Shown: positions 12,071-24,492, counted from the stretch's first letter. The stretch is 64,000 nt of DNA from Tetradesmus obliquus (GCA_030272155.1 CP126200.1:1860001-1924000), one strand, 5' to 3'. Made by a program: numbers and translations. The notes: generated by a model from the sequence alone, not told the origin.

Positions 12071-12256
12071 GTCTGGGTGTTTGGGGTTTGTGTTTGCGTC
12101 ACAGCGTGCTGCTGCTGTGTGCTGCACTGTTGAGCAAATTGTGCTGGTAGAGTTTGACAGAACGTCTGTTTGTTTGGGGTTTGTGTTTGCGTCACAGCGT
12201 GCTGCTGCTGTGTGCTGCAATGTTGAGCGAATTGTGCTGGTAGAGTTTGACGCACC
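12071..12256 (+). repeat. Two-copy tandem repeat, 93-bp unit
   Basis: Both units contain TTTGGGGTTTGTGTTTGCGT and end in a GTGCTGGTAGAGTTTGAC stretch; they differ at a few positions. Confidence 0.88.
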
Positions 12257-12952
12257 ACTTGCGCAATAATTTTACAACAACTTGCACTATAGTGTAGCTA
12301 CAGCTCCCGCTTTGCTGTGAATTGCCAAAGCTACACCCTCACAGCAACAGTTGGAGTTGAGTATATTTACTTTATCATATTTTAACCTGTCAAGGATACT
12401 ACACGTGTAAGCAGAAGGTTAGCAGTTGTCTTCTGGCTGCGGCATCATTATGGCAGATTGCGCATACACTGCATGAACTGCGGCGCAATCCATGCATGTG
12501 CCTTTGGGTCACAGTCTTGATATGCCGCTGGCGTTCTGTTCACTATGCCAGTAGTACGTGGTGTTATGTTGAGCCATGCCTGCACTCAGTATGGACCATA
12601 CATGTGTGTGCCTGGATTCACGGCTTGTACGACGTTGAAGAAAAGCATGTCATTGTGCAAAGGTGTGGTGACAGTCTTCCGTGTTGACACGGAGACGTCT
12701 CCAGATCTGCTGGTGCGCATGCAGAGTCATGGCAACATTTTTGTCTGGTGGCAAGCTCCCCTTGCTGGTGGGTACAATTTGCCTGATGGGTGCAATTTTG
12801 TCTGGCCGTGTCACACATGTGGCTCTTGACAGTGGCCATTGTCCATAGGCTGCGCAAGCACCTACACATCCCATCATCCAGGTTGCGCATGTGGGCTGCG
12901 CCTGCGCCTACATACCCCATTGTGCAGGTTGCGTCTGTGGGTTTCTTCATAC

Positions 12953-13905
12953 TTGGTACCATCGAGCTTTGCGCTTGGCGTTCCTGTAGTAGTTGGCTGG
13001 GCTGGCCGTTGGCTAGTTTTCAACGCATACAGGTGGTTTTGCAAGATCAACGCATGTTGGCAGTCGTGGAGGTGTTGCAAATGCAAGACGAGCTGTGTTT
13101 GGGCTCTATATGTTAGTGGGCTTCTTGCCTGGCTGGGTACCTGCTGTTGGTACAGGATGCCGCTTGGCACAGTGCTGGTGACGGTGATGGTTACATCGGA
13201 TGCCGCTCAGCACAGTGTGTGCTGCTGGGGCTGGGTTTGATCCAGACTTTGCTTGATACAGACTGCTTGGTACCATCGAGGTTTGCGCTTTGTGTGCCTG
13301 TAGTATGTGCCTGAGCTTCCGTTGGCTGGTTTTCAATGCATGCAATGTGGTTATGCAAGATCAACGCATGATTGCAGCATTTAGTTGTTGCCAAACGAGC
13401 TGTGTTGGGCTCTATAGTGGGCCTCTTGCCTGGCTGGGTGCCCGCTGTTGGTACAGGATGCCGCTTGGCACGCGCACAGTGCTGGTGCTGATGACGGTTA
13501 CAATGGATGCTGCTTAGCACTGTGTTTGCGTCGGTGCTGGGTTTGATCCAGACTGTGCTTGAATCATCAGATGCAGACTGCTTGGTACCATCGAGCTCGA
13601 TCGAGGTTTGAGCTTTGCGTGCCTGTAGTGGTTGGCTGGGCTTGCTGTTGACTAGTTGGGAACGCAGACAAGGTGGTTTATGCAAGATCAACACATGTTG
13701 GCAGTCGTTGGGTTGCTGCGAATAAAAGTGAGACGGGCTGTGTTTGGGCTCTATATGTTAGTGGGTTCGTGCCTGGCTGGGTACCTGCTGTTGGTACAGG
13801 ATGCCGCTTGGCACAGTGCTGGTGCCGATGATGGTTACGGATATGTTGCTTAGCACAGTGTGTGCTGTTGGTGCTGGGTTTGATGCATACTGTGCTTGAT
13901 GCAGA
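12953..13905 (+). repeat. Three tandem units of about 315 bp
   Basis: Units begin with TTGGTACCATCGAG at 12953, 13267 and 13582. Each continues through a TTGGCTGGG stretch, CAAGATCAAC, a GCTCTATA word, GTACAGGATGCCGCTTGGCAC and GCTGGGTTTGAT. The copies differ by substitutions and small indels. No conserved frame runs through them. Confidence 0.88.
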
Positions 13906-15309
13906 GTGCTGCGGTTGATGGTTTTACCTCCATATGTCATCACGTTTGAGCGCGGCACATGTTGCTTGGTGCACGGGTACAGCTACTGCTCTGGTCAGCA
14001 CAGCGGGCCCAGCGTTGCCTGAAATTCGCAGTTACGCATCCACCGTAGTCATCAAGATCCCATGTTTGACCTCGGCTCGGTGGTTGTCTCCTTCGTATAC
14101 AGCGGCGCATGTGCATCCCTGTGTTTGACCAGTGTCACCTTTGACTAGAGTCAACGAGTTTACTGCTCACCCTGTTGCTAGATTATCACCTTGACTAGAT
14201 ACCTTGTGTGGCGGTCAACACATGATACCACTAACCACGTTGTTGCATCCTTGCACTACGAGATGTCACGCAACTACCATGCTGCATGGTCCATGCAGGT
14301 GTAATCCCCGCACAGGTTACCAGTCGAATGCAGCTGCGCTGCAGTACACGAGTGCTTGAAAGGTGACAGGTTCCGTGCTGCTGTTGCTGTAGATCAACAC
14401 GAGCAGCAGCAGGGTATTTCGACCAATGTCCGTGCAAGTGAAGCGCAGCCCCTGCAGTGTCCTGCTGGTCAAACAACAGTGAAGCACCACAGAAGGTTCT
14501 GCCGTGACCTCAAAGCCAGCATGCACCCTTCAGCTGTGGAAATCAACCTATGCAACTCGACATCAGCATTCCCAACTTGCCTGAGCTGAAGCAGCAAGGT
14601 GTGGCAGTGGCAGCAGCACGTGGCATCTGGATTATGTTTGAAGAGGACAGCAGCATGCTTGCATGATGCTGCCACCCCAAGGGACACGAGAAACCAACCG
14701 CAGGCAGCACCGCCGCACAACACCCATCCCAATCACCAGAACTGAACACTGTGCCTCAACGCAAAGATCCACAACATGCAGCCAACACATGTGGAGATTG
14801 CGACACAGCGCTGCCGCAACAGACGTAAGAGCAATAGCACGCAACACATTATGGGGGCTTCTGGTCCAGCATTGCTTGCAGGTGCGCAGTTGTGCATTGA
14901 TCATGCGTGAAATTGTCGTTTCACCTTGTGCAAACTGCAACATATGCCATCTGCACAGCTGTCCCCGCACAGATGTTGATGCACGTTGACCATCCATTGC
15001 CAGCTGCTGCTGCCGCCGCTGCTTCAAACACTGCTCACTACTTGAATTAAACCACCCAATAAACCTCAACAGGCAGCTCTGTGGCGCTGCCATGTGAATG
15101 CTTCACAAGCTCGGGTGCACCAACCGCCACCCGGACTGCACCACAACACCCATCTTGCTACGCTGCAGCTCCCCTTGCAGCCCAGCAGGTGCCAGCGCTG
15201 CTCTGCCGATACCACAGTGGTGGCGCCACATTTGCCCACCGCTGCTGCTGCTGCTCCTGCTGCTGCGGCCTGCCGCAGCACGCCAATCAGCTGCTTCACT
15301 CAGCTGCAT

Positions 15310-16455
15310 TCACCTTCCCTTCAGCTCCGCCAGCCTGCTGGTGAGGTCTGCCTCAGGCGCTGCCTGCGCTGCTGCTGCCACGCTAGTTGATGCGCCTGGC
15401 AGGCCTATCTGCAGCTCCAGGCCATGCTCGTCTGCCACCTGCTGCATCAGCGCTCCCACTTCGTCTTCTGGCGTGGATAGCGCAGCCTGCTGGCTCATCA
15501 CGCCGTCGACCACCTGGGTCTGCAGGTCCAGGTTCTCAAACTGCTTCTCAAACTGCTGCATGGTGCCCGCGATCTGCAGAGCAATGCAGGACAAGTAAAG
15601 GTGTGGTGTGTGAGGAGCATTAGGAGCGGCAGGAGCAGCAGGCGCGCTGGAGCTTGTGGTGCTTAGGAGAGGCATGGAACAAATTTCATAATCAGGGGCT
15701 GCTGTGTTGATGTTCACAATGCGTGAACCATACATCACAGGCAGACGCTGCACGATATGCCGGAAACATAGACCTGCTGGTGTGCAATGCACTTGCTGAG
15801 CCACAAGGCTCCCGACAGGCTGGAAACGCAGCTGCTCCTACAGTGCGCTGCGCTGCTGTAAAGCACACTCCATACAAGCAAGCCATGCATGCACATGGCA
15901 GCTGTAGCAGCTGCCAGCGCAGCAGCGCGCACCTTCTCCAGGTTGTTTGCTGCGAGCGCTTTCTCCAGGTTCTTGGTGATGGCCATCATATTCTTGTTGA
16001 CCATCTGCATCTTGGCCTGCGTGTCAAGCCGGCTGACTACTGCATCCAAGCGGCTAGCTAGGCGCAGGTAGTTGAGCTGCTCGTGCTTCTTGCGGATGGC
16101 ATTCTGTGCGTAGATCTTGGCCCCTTCTACATTGCCCTTTTCGATGGCCTTCTTGACCTTGAGGCGCTCTGCTTTCTCGTCCTTCTCGCACTTTACTGCT
16201 GACCTGTTGAGGGTCTTGGCCATGAACTTGAGGTTGAAGACCTGCATGCAAAGCATAGGTAGTTGAAACTAGGTTGAATGATTGTGCTTGCAGGACATAA
16301 GCTACTCTTGTGCAGGTGATGATACGGGCTGGGACTGTCAGCACCTGTGCAACAGCACAGTGCTGCTGATGCTGAGCTGATCACGGGGCAGCATTCAGCG
16401 CTCACGCAGCTTCCTCAAAGCTAAAACTCACCTGTTCAAGCAGCTTGTCACCCAT
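15310..16455 (-). CDS. CHMP1: ESCRT-III subunit CHMP1 (Did2/Vps46)
   Basis: Three exons on the minus strand (16432-16455, 15933-16241, 15310-15573) give 198 aa, the usual CHMP1 length. The protein starts [14 protein letters not shown], has the basic helical core ([20 protein letters not shown], then [20 protein letters not shown]) and the conserved middle segment [16 protein letters not shown]. It ends with [12 protein letters not shown], a MIT-interacting motif (MIM1) for Vps4 and LIP5. CHMP1 recruits Vps4 to ESCRT-III filaments on endosomes and at other membrane-scission sites; plant orthologues act in multivesicular-body sorting and plastid protein turnover. A short Ala-rich linker ([12 protein letters not shown]) precedes the MIM. 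No duplicated exon pieces were seen in this gene. It is convergent with the lectin gene. Confidence 0.95.
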
Positions 16456-19175
16456 GGCTGCGTCTCCTGGCTGTGCAAGCTACTGAACACGCTGCTAGGC
16501 ACGTTCCTCACGGGACGAGCAACTGCTTCGCGGCAAGCGAGTCTCTTAAGCAGTGTCTGACACTCTAACAAAAAACAACGATCACGCGGAATGTTCTAGG
16601 CCTGCACCGTGCGCCACTCCTGGCTGGCTGAAGGGCAGAGAAGAGCTGGAGGGAAGCTGTAGGGTGATGTACTTCTAAGGAGAGAAGCCGCTTGCATGGA
16701 CGCAGGCACAAGAACAAGAGCACAGCACGCCCTGCGTGCTGGTTCATGTGTGCCAACGCACCTCTGTCAGTTACACGTGGCAGGTGTGACAAGGGTTCTG
16801 CTTGGTAGCAGCAGAGATTTGCTGCTGCAGGAAGGTGTCTACAGGCCCTCACCTATGTTTGCCGTTGCTGCGTGCACAAAAAAACATAAACATCATCTAA
16901 GGAAGTGCTGTCAGAAGCCGATTTGATGAATGCTGACATGCATGCGGCACTGCCAGTGCATCACAATGCGCACAATTACATTGCGTGCATGTCCCAATTT
17001 GCTTGCTGTCTATGAACAGCTGTAGCTGTTAAACTGCTGTGTGTCGTGCAGCAAGCAGCTTCCAGCCGCTGCATGCCCACTTGTTCTCAATTACTCATGC
17101 GCATCCAATGTTATGAACGGCCATTGCCACATCAGACCATGCTATCTCGAGATACTGATGCAAGTGACCAAGTGGCATGGGCCTTTTGTCTGAAAAATGA
17201 AGCATCTACCGCAGTTTTTGGCTTCTCAAAAGCAAAACCCCGCATCAATATCTCGTTGGCTGTTGGTGGTCCCACTCCATTGCTGGATAGAGCATCCACA
17301 TCATGATGCGTGCCCTATCCATTCATGATTCGAGCTAAAGAAGCACAGCTGCTTGTGTGCTACATACAGCTGACGGCTTTGCGCATGCCGCCAGCCTGCC
17401 CAGCTTGACGTCCGCTGCCGGCTCAAGGCACTGCCGTATCATTGAATCTTTACTTGATGCGTGCATACGGTCCGCCAGCGTGGCAGCCTGCAGCTGCTGA
17501 GCTGCTTTCCTGCATAGTTGACCGCAACATTGGCACGCACACAACATTGCCAGCAGTGCTAGCATATGGGGTGTCACGGTGCAGCTTCAGGCTAGCCGCA
17601 GTGTTCTGCAGGCTGGTAGCGCGTCTGACTCGGACACATGAACATGGGGCTTACAACAGCAGTGTGTGTCACAGGCCAGTGAGATCCCAACACCCACCCC
17701 TCGCTCAACTAACCATTCATGTACAACTTGAACCACCGAAGACTGTGCGTAGGTGCAGTTGTAGAGCTCTCTGATGTGACTTCCCAGCAGTGACAACGCA
17801 GCTCATCATGACTTCAATTTGAACAGCCCTCTCGGAGCACCAGGAGACTTGGGCGGGAGTCTTCTGGTCCAGCATTGCTTCAAAGTGCGCAGCTATGCAT
17901 TTACCACGGTCTTTGGAATCCTGGAGCTCTCTGAAGTCGTCCTTTTACATCAGCAAATCAAGTACTACTTGCTACTAGTAGTAGCATGAAAAGCCTGGGC
18001 TGTAAGCCTAGCCTGGCCTTAGCACGCATGCAGGCTTCATATGAAGCCTGGGCTGTAAACCTTTTACAGACGTTCAAATCGTAATGCCTTCATCACAGCC
18101 ATCAGGTGCAATCTACCAGCAGCTGAGGACTGCATACGCAATTTAGCTTTTTGCTGCACAGTCAACCGCAAGCAGAACAGGCTCATTCAGTTGCAGAAGT
18201 GACAGGCGGGCCCGGGTGACACCAGGCAGCGTAGCCCCCGGCCCGCAGCTGATTGTGCTGCTACACTAGTTACAGGTTATTTTTGAGTTAAAAAAGTACT
18301 GTCAATATGCCTCGTCGCTTCCAAGCTGCAGGTAGGGGCAGCCAGGAGTGGTGGCAAGGTGGTATTGGCAGCAGTACAACTGCAAGCTGCAGGAGCAGTA
18401 CTCGGAGGTAACTGGTTCGTGATTCCCAATGCAGCTGCATTGAGGCCAACCCATCGCAAACAAACCATGCATGCTTTACACGACAAGCTGCACGTCCAGC
18501 TTGTTTGCGTGTGGTGCCAGAGGAGTCTCTGTCCAGGACATCTGAAAACTTCAAACTTCATGTCTTTGTGAATGACGAAGCTGTTACGGAAGCTGTCCGT
18601 GTCCGAGGCAGGGCAGCAACTTCATAAGCCTCACCAGTTGCAGGTATACATCAGCATAGCCACAAGAGCTGCTGCGGGAAGCTCAGCAGCAAGGGCGATC
18701 ACCTGACACCGAGATTGCTCACAAGCTCACATCCACCACGTTCTGCCATTAAAGGCGCCTGTAAGGCGACTCCAAACATTGCAAAACTCCTCTTGACTTG
18801 AGAAGAGCAATAGAGGTGCAGCCTCGAAGACTCGAGGGGAAGACTCACCAAGGTGTGTACGTGTGAGAGCTGGTGTGAGTGACTGGTTTGACGCCGGAGC
18901 GTAAGGGCATATACTTGTTTAGAATGTGTCTTCACGAGTCAATTTCGACATATTGAGACCCAAATCTTTTGAAGTATACAGCAGTTGACAGTTTCAACGC
19001 TTCATATTTGTGCTGTGAACGCTGCAACTCCTGATTCTCTAATACCAACGTCTTGAATATGTTTGTTCACGCATGAACCAAGTGCATGCCACCGACGTAG
19101 TGCACGGTCCGCATAGACCTGTGGGTCGAGGCATCTGACTTCTTCCTGCTGCTGGTCCCCTCTCCGTGATCAAAC
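16456..19175. other. Intergenic between CHMP1 and NAMPT, possible relic exons
   Basis: The two genes are divergent, so both promoters lie here. Coding-like plus-strand patches occur at 17197-17303 (ASTAVFGFSKAKPRINISLA), 17875-17960 (FKVRSYAFTTVFGILELSE) and 18548-18620 (ENFKLHVFVNDEAVTEAVRV). The second shares a nucleotide match with 14855-14898, and RSYA-type residues with 14020-14060. They may be remnants of a duplicated gene; no complete gene can be built. Confidence 0.4.
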
Positions 19176-20838
19176 ATGCTTCACCAAAGCGTACAGCGAG
19201 GAGCACTTGCGCGAGCAGGCGCAGCAGCTGGCCTAGTGCCACCCTGCCTGATACGCAGCAGCAGCTGCAGCAGTGGTCACCGTAGCAGGACAGCTGTGCA
19301 GGCCAGCAGCAGTAACGGGTCGGGCTCTTGGGCGCAAACCATGGCGTCCTGCAACCCAGCTCTGTGTATACCTATCAGTGTGATGACAGACAGCTACAAG
19401 GCGTCGCACTTCCTGCAGTACCCCACGTCCAAGAAGATGGTAGCGGTGAGCATGCAGCAGACACAGCATGGGAGGCAGCAAAGCTAGGCACCTCAATAAG
19501 CGAGTTAAGGCCGTGACACAGCAGCTGCAGCCATGCCAGCAGCAGACTGCAAGCCAGCCGAACCCATGCATGCAAACCCTAGCTGTTACGGTCCGCAGCA
19601 GCAGCAGGTAGCATGGATGCAGTGGCTACGCATGCCTACTAGCTGCGCACAGGAATGGCTGTTCCGGCACCCTGTAGCGGCTCCACACTGTCCTGCGAGT
19701 AGCATACGTGTGGTGTGTGTGCTCTGTCATCAGCAAACAGTAGCAGTCGATGAGAGCAGCGCAGCAGCTGCTCGTCACACCCATCTTATGCTTGCTGCAC
19801 ACCTTACTGCTTGTACTGCTTGAAACCTGTCTCATGCAACTCCCTTTCGCACATACAGTATGGCGAGTTCCGCACAGGCTACAACAAGGATGAGCAGGAC
19901 AGCCGCATACTGGTGTATGGGCTGCGTTACATTCTGGAGAACTATGTGATGCGGCCATGGACAGCAGATGATGTGGAAAAGGCAGACATCTTCTTCAAGT
20001 GAGCACGAGCAACTGCTGGTTGTTGCAACAGCAATGGAAGAAGCTGAAGCAGCCACTGCAGTTGTTATGCACAGCACAGCTGCGGCGCAACTGTGCACAG
20101 CAAACGCAGGGCGACTGGCCGTGCACTGTTCTAGCGACCAAGAGCAGTCACCACCATCACTTTCACAAGCGCAATGAGCAGCGGCAGATGTGTGAGAGGA
20201 TGCTCATGTTGGTCACACCATTGGATCTTTGAGCAGCTGCAGGTTGCCAAGCGCCAGCCTATTAGTGTTGTGCAGCAGCTGGTGATCCCCACTCGTGAAG
20301 CTGAAGTTCCTGCAAGCCTCTTGTCGACGAACCTTATCTGAAACTCATCATGTTGGTATGTGAGCCCTGCTTTCCAGCCACTGCACATCTCTCACCGCCA
20401 CTTGCTGTGCAAACCCTCTCACTCTTGGCCAGGACCCACATGGCGCCGGGTCACACCTCCTTCCCCTTCCCCAAGGACCTCTACATGAAGTTCGTGGTAG
20501 AAAACAATGGCTACTTCCCTGTGAAGATCCAGGCGCTGCAGGACGGCACCTGCGTGCACGCACACGTGCCCGTGTACCAGGTGAGCAGCAGCCTGGAGCT
20601 TCTGCCATGAATTTGCAGCCTGGTTTGTCTGGTGCATGCAGCCTTGTGCCTGCTTGCGTGCTGACTAGTGTGCTGGCTGATGGAGGCGACCAGCAGCCCC
20701 TCTGCCGCTTTCCTGAAAGGCAGTTCCATGCATAATTGTACTCCTGCTGTCTGCTGTGTGAGTGTTGAGTGTGTCTGGTCATGTGGTTGCAGCTGCAAGC
20801 TTGGGTTTGCTTGGTGCACATAACATAACTAGGTCTGG

Positions 20839-20878
<40 letters not shown>

Positions 20879-23800
20879 GCGGTGTAGATCACAGCTGAGG
20901 ACGAGTATGCGCCGCTGTGCACCTTCCTGGAGACGCTGCTGACCATGATGTGGTGCGTGGCAGCATGGCGTATAACAAACAAACCACTGGTGTATGTCAA
21001 TCTTACACCAGCATACAACACCACCTACACCAGCCCGCTGTGCATGCCCTGCCGGCCGAGGCTAGCTCAGGTCGTCTGTGCAGACATCACACTCTGCACC
21101 ATGTCTTTGCTTGTCTATGCATCACGTAACACGCCATCTTGCTTCTAACTTTCAACCAAACGCCTTTGGATCTCACCACTCACTATACTGCTAATGCCCC
21201 TGCACCCACCAGGTACCCCACTACTGTGGCCACGCTCAGCCGCCGCGCGCGCGACATCATTGCAGCAGCTTTTGAGGCCAGCGCAGATGGCGGCGCGGCC
21301 AGCCCGCTGCTGCCCAGCCGGCTGCATGACTTTGGCTTCAGGGGATGTACGACTATGGAGCAGAGCGTGCTGGGTGGCTGCGCGCACCTCATCAACTTTG
21401 ACGGCTCTGACACGATGTCGGCAGCATACTACGCGCAGGTATGTGCTGTGTGTTGCTTATGTATCGGGGCGCGTGAGCCGAGCTGCGCAGCGCTCTTGTG
21501 CATGCGTAGTAAGCAAGCTTGTGTGTGTGGGTTTTATGATGATGTAGCTGTTTATCACCATGGGTTCTATGTGCTCTTGTTTATCTGATTGCTGCTGCTG
21601 CTGCTGCCGCCAGTTCCACCTCAACCGCGGCCGCCCCGTGGGCATGAGTATCGCCGCCACAGAGCTGCTCTGACATATGCTGCTGCTGCTGCTGCTGCTG
21701 CCGCCGCCAGTTCCACCTCAACGGCGGCCGCCCCGTGGGCATGAGCATCCCCGCCACAGAGCACTCCGTGATGACGTGCTGGCCCGACGAGCGCGCAGCC
21801 ATCTTCAACATGATCGAGCACTTTGGCGCCGGCTGCTTTGCAACAGTCATGGACAGCTACGACTACGGCGCAGCCCTGGAGCAGGTGCGTTGGTGATAGT
21901 GGGCTGGGCTTGCTTACAACACATATTGCGCAGCTTGCACTGCACTTGCAAGGATGAGCTTTGTGCAGCTGCGACTACGGCGCAGCGCTGGAGCAGGTGC
22001 GTTGGTGATATTGGACTGGGCTTGCTTACAACACATATTGCGCAGCTTGCACTGCGCTTGCAAGGATGAGCTTTGTGCAGCTGATTGCTGTGTTGCCCTG
22101 GGTGGACTGGGCTGCCAGGTGTTGAACAGTCTGCATGGTTGTCATTATTAGGGCGCTGCTTTGTGGGCAGGTCTCCTGCCTGCTGTTATGTGTGCTGCGC
22201 TGTGTTGTCGAGTGCGCAGGTTGCGCCTGTGGTGCCGGTCAAGAAGGTGGAGGCTTCTGGGTGCTGCGACAAATTGCTGAACAAAAGTGCTGTGCTGCTG
22301 TTGTACACTGTGTGTGTCTGCGCAGGTGGTGCCGGTGGTGGCGTCCAGGAAGGTGGAGGCTGGCGGCTTTTGGGTGCTGCGCCCTGACAGCGGCGACCCG
22401 GTGGAGGTGGTGCTGCAGGTGCGCGGTTACGTGCATTGGCCAGCCTGGCTGTGCCACATTGCGGGGTGCGGGCGATGCTGTCAGCTTGGTTGCATTGCTG
22501 TGTGCTGCAGGGGGATGTGGCAAGCGCTGGTTGTGTGGATTGCTGCGGCGGAGTGCTGCGGCACGACAGCGGCAAACTAGTGGAGGTGGTGCTGGGGTGC
22601 TCTGGGTGCTTGTATTGATGTGGCTGCTGCTGGTGCTGTGGACGCTACCTTCGTAACAATTGCTGCAACTCTGTCAGCGCTGGTGCAGGCATGGTGAAAC
22701 CATGTTTGTGTTTTTGCATGTTGTGCGCATGCTGCAGGGCCTGCGTGCGCTGGACCGCGTGTTTGGCTCTGACGTGAACAGCAAGGGCTTCAAGGTCATC
22801 CGTGGCGCGGGCGTCATCCAGGTGGGTGGATGACCAATCCCTAATCTGGAATAATTGCACAAGCTGCTGACAGTTTCACTGTGTTTCGAGAGCAGCAGTG
22901 TGGGTGAAGAAGTTGTTTGCAAGGTACATGCATGTGAATCACCTGACTTGCCTCTGTCTTGTGCTATGCGGGTACCACTCCAGCCTGTAGCGACAACGTG
23001 TGTGTACCTGCTGTGTTTGCTGCCCACAGTGCTTGACGGCTGTAAGATAATTTTTTTTGTGCTGCTCACATGTTTACATCTTGATGTCAAACGTGCATTG
23101 TGCAGGGTGACGGCATCAACATCGTCACAATCGGCAAGATCCTGGATGCTACTGTAGCTGCTGGCTTCAGCGCTGAGAACGTCGCGTTTGGCATGGGTGG
23201 CGGCCTCCTGCAGCGGGTGAACAGGTGCGCAGGCCTGCGTTTGACTGTAGCTCGAAGTATTTGGGCTGCTCTGGGGACGGCAGTGCTGTGTGCATGGTGC
23301 CGCCCCTAAGGCAGGCAGGCATAGTGAGAGGGGTGTTGGTGGCCAGGGTCTGCACTCTGGCTCGGCAGCTAGGGGTTTGGCTGCCTGCAAACTTGCCTGC
23401 CTCAGGCAGGCAGCAATTACCGCATGTATCCTACGGCTGCACAATCGACTTATCGGCTGGCTGGCTTGTGCCTGGCTGTATGCGTCTGCGTGGCTGCAGG
23501 GACACGATGAGCTTTGCCACCAAGCTCAACCACGTGGTGTACGCAGACGGCACCGCGCACGACGTGATGAAGCACCCGCTGACTGACGCGGGCAAGATCT
23601 CGCTGCCAGGTGCGCGGCAGGGCGGCAGAGGCTAACAAGGCAGCAGTATGCGTTGATGCTGACTAGCTTGCTGGAAAGCATGTCGATGTTGAGATGTGAG
23701 TGGGGTGGTTGTGATGTGCTGCCGTACATGCGGCATATGCTGCTCCAGCAACTGGCTTGAGCAGCACCTCGCTGCGGCTGTCAATGGCGCCATCACTGTT

Positions 23801-24492
23801 TTGCGGCAACACATGTGTGAATGCCTATGTGCTGCCGCACGGCCGCTGCCGCTGCCGCACGGCCGCTGCCGCTGCCGCACGGCCGCTGTTTGGCGAATGA
23901 CACTCACTCACTCGGCTGTGTGCCGTGCTGTGCGTTGGTTTGCCTGGCTGCAGGTGTGCTGGCAGTGAAGCGTGTGGATGGCGTGCCTACTGTGTTCCCT
24001 GCTGACAGCGGCGAGGTGGCAGCAGAGGAGGACATGCTGCAGGTGGGGCGCTGGCAGGGCCATTAGATAGACAGGAAGCACGACTGGAACCAAATAAACG
24101 CTGCACTAGTCTGTATTACTATCTATACTTACTCTAAACTTACTGGCACAGGCACTCCGCAGCCAAATTGCTGCTGGTTTCGCATTGCTGGGCTGCAAAT
24201 GTAACGGCTGAAGCACTCTGCGCCGTGCTGCTGCTGTGTTGCATTCTTGCAGGTGGTGTATGACAAGGGGCCGCTGCCGGCTAGCCAGCATCAGTTTGAG
24301 GACTTTGATGCGCTGCGGCAGCGTGTGCAGCGGGAGTGGGACGCTCTGCCGCGCAGCGCTGCCGTGTACAGTGCATCACTGCAGGCGAAGATTGCAGTGC
24401 TCAGCAAGGAGCACACCAGCAGCAATGGCAAGCAGCGGCGGCCGCAGCAGCAGCAGCAAAGTCAGCCGCAGGCAGTGGTCAGCAGCAGCTGA
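19176..24492 (+). CDS. NAMPT: Nicotinamide phosphoribosyltransferase
   Basis: Condenses nicotinamide with PRPP to NMN, the rate-limiting step of NAD salvage. Twelve exons: 19176-19445, 19859-19998, 20433-20580, 20888-20952, 21213-21438, 21711-21884, 22326-22418, 22738-22821, 23106-23224, 23500-23609, 23954-24042, 24253-24492; the frame closes to 585 aa. Active-site elements are present: MTDSYKASHFLQYP, WYPTTVATLSRRA, RLHDFGFRG, the EHS catalytic-His motif (ATEHSVMTCW), MDSYD, VLRPDSGDP, RVIQGDGIN-like VIQGDGINIVTIG and AFGMGGGLLQR. Residues 1-55 (Arg/Ser/Ala-rich) extend beyond the usual N-terminus, suggesting organelle targeting; a cytosolic form could start at Met56 (19341). The C-terminus ends in a Gln/Ser low-complexity tail. 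Introns hold partial exon copies, listed separately. Land plants use nicotinamidase instead, so this is an alga/animal-like salvage route. Confidence 0.95.
20838..20876 (+). repeat. (CTG)n run in NAMPT intron 3
   Basis: About 12 CTG units a few bases before the acceptor of the 20888 exon, forming part of its polypyrimidine region. Confidence 0.85.
21612..21673 (+). repeat. Upstream partial copy of NAMPT exon 6
   Basis: The acceptor and first ~50 nt of exon 6 are duplicated (FHLNRGRPVGMSIAATE versus FHLNGGRPVGMSIPATE in the intact exon at 21711). The copy then runs into a stop after ELL, before the catalytic His. Both copies are preceded by CTG repeats. Confidence 0.9.
21970..22083 (+). repeat. 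Downstream copy of the 3' end of NAMPT exon 6 with its donor
   Basis: A 112-bp unit containing the end of exon 6 (DYGAALEQ), its GTGCGT donor and the start of the intron is repeated immediately downstream of itself (first unit 21858-21969). The two units differ at only a few bases, so the duplication is recent. Confidence 0.92.
22215..22275 (+). repeat. Upstream partial copy of NAMPT exon 7
   Basis: Repeats the acceptor and first part of exon 7 (GTGGTGCCGGT... AAGGTGGAGGCT) about 108 bp before the intact exon at 22326. Small indels break its frame. Confidence 0.85.
22525..22596 (+). repeat. Downstream partial copy of NAMPT exon 7
   Basis: Repeats the 3' half of exon 7, translating LRHDSGKLVEVVLG where the intact exon has LRPDSGDPVEVVLQ. 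It lies in the intron following the real exon. Confidence 0.82.

Larger units (their letters stand above)
11736..15309. other. Repeat-rich flank between the lectin and CHMP1 genes
   Basis: T/G-rich on the plus strand up to about 14.65 kb, then A/C-rich toward CHMP1, matching the 3' flanks of two convergent genes. It holds the tandem repeats listed separately. A few coding-looking patches remain unexplained: 11867-12022 (VGELDTPELLKVVLVHPP), about 14020-14060 (EIRSYASTVVIKI), 14347-14440 (LKGDRFRAAVAVDQHEQQQG) and 14543-14667 (LDISIPNLPELKQQGVAVAA, ending in TGA). They could be exons of an unrecognised plus-strand gene or its relics; I could not assemble them. Confidence 0.45.

Noticed and set aside
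12128..12253. IVLVEFD resembling a second lectin strand
   Set aside because: It lies in a 93-bp tandem repeat after the lectin stop, and no further lectin motifs follow it.
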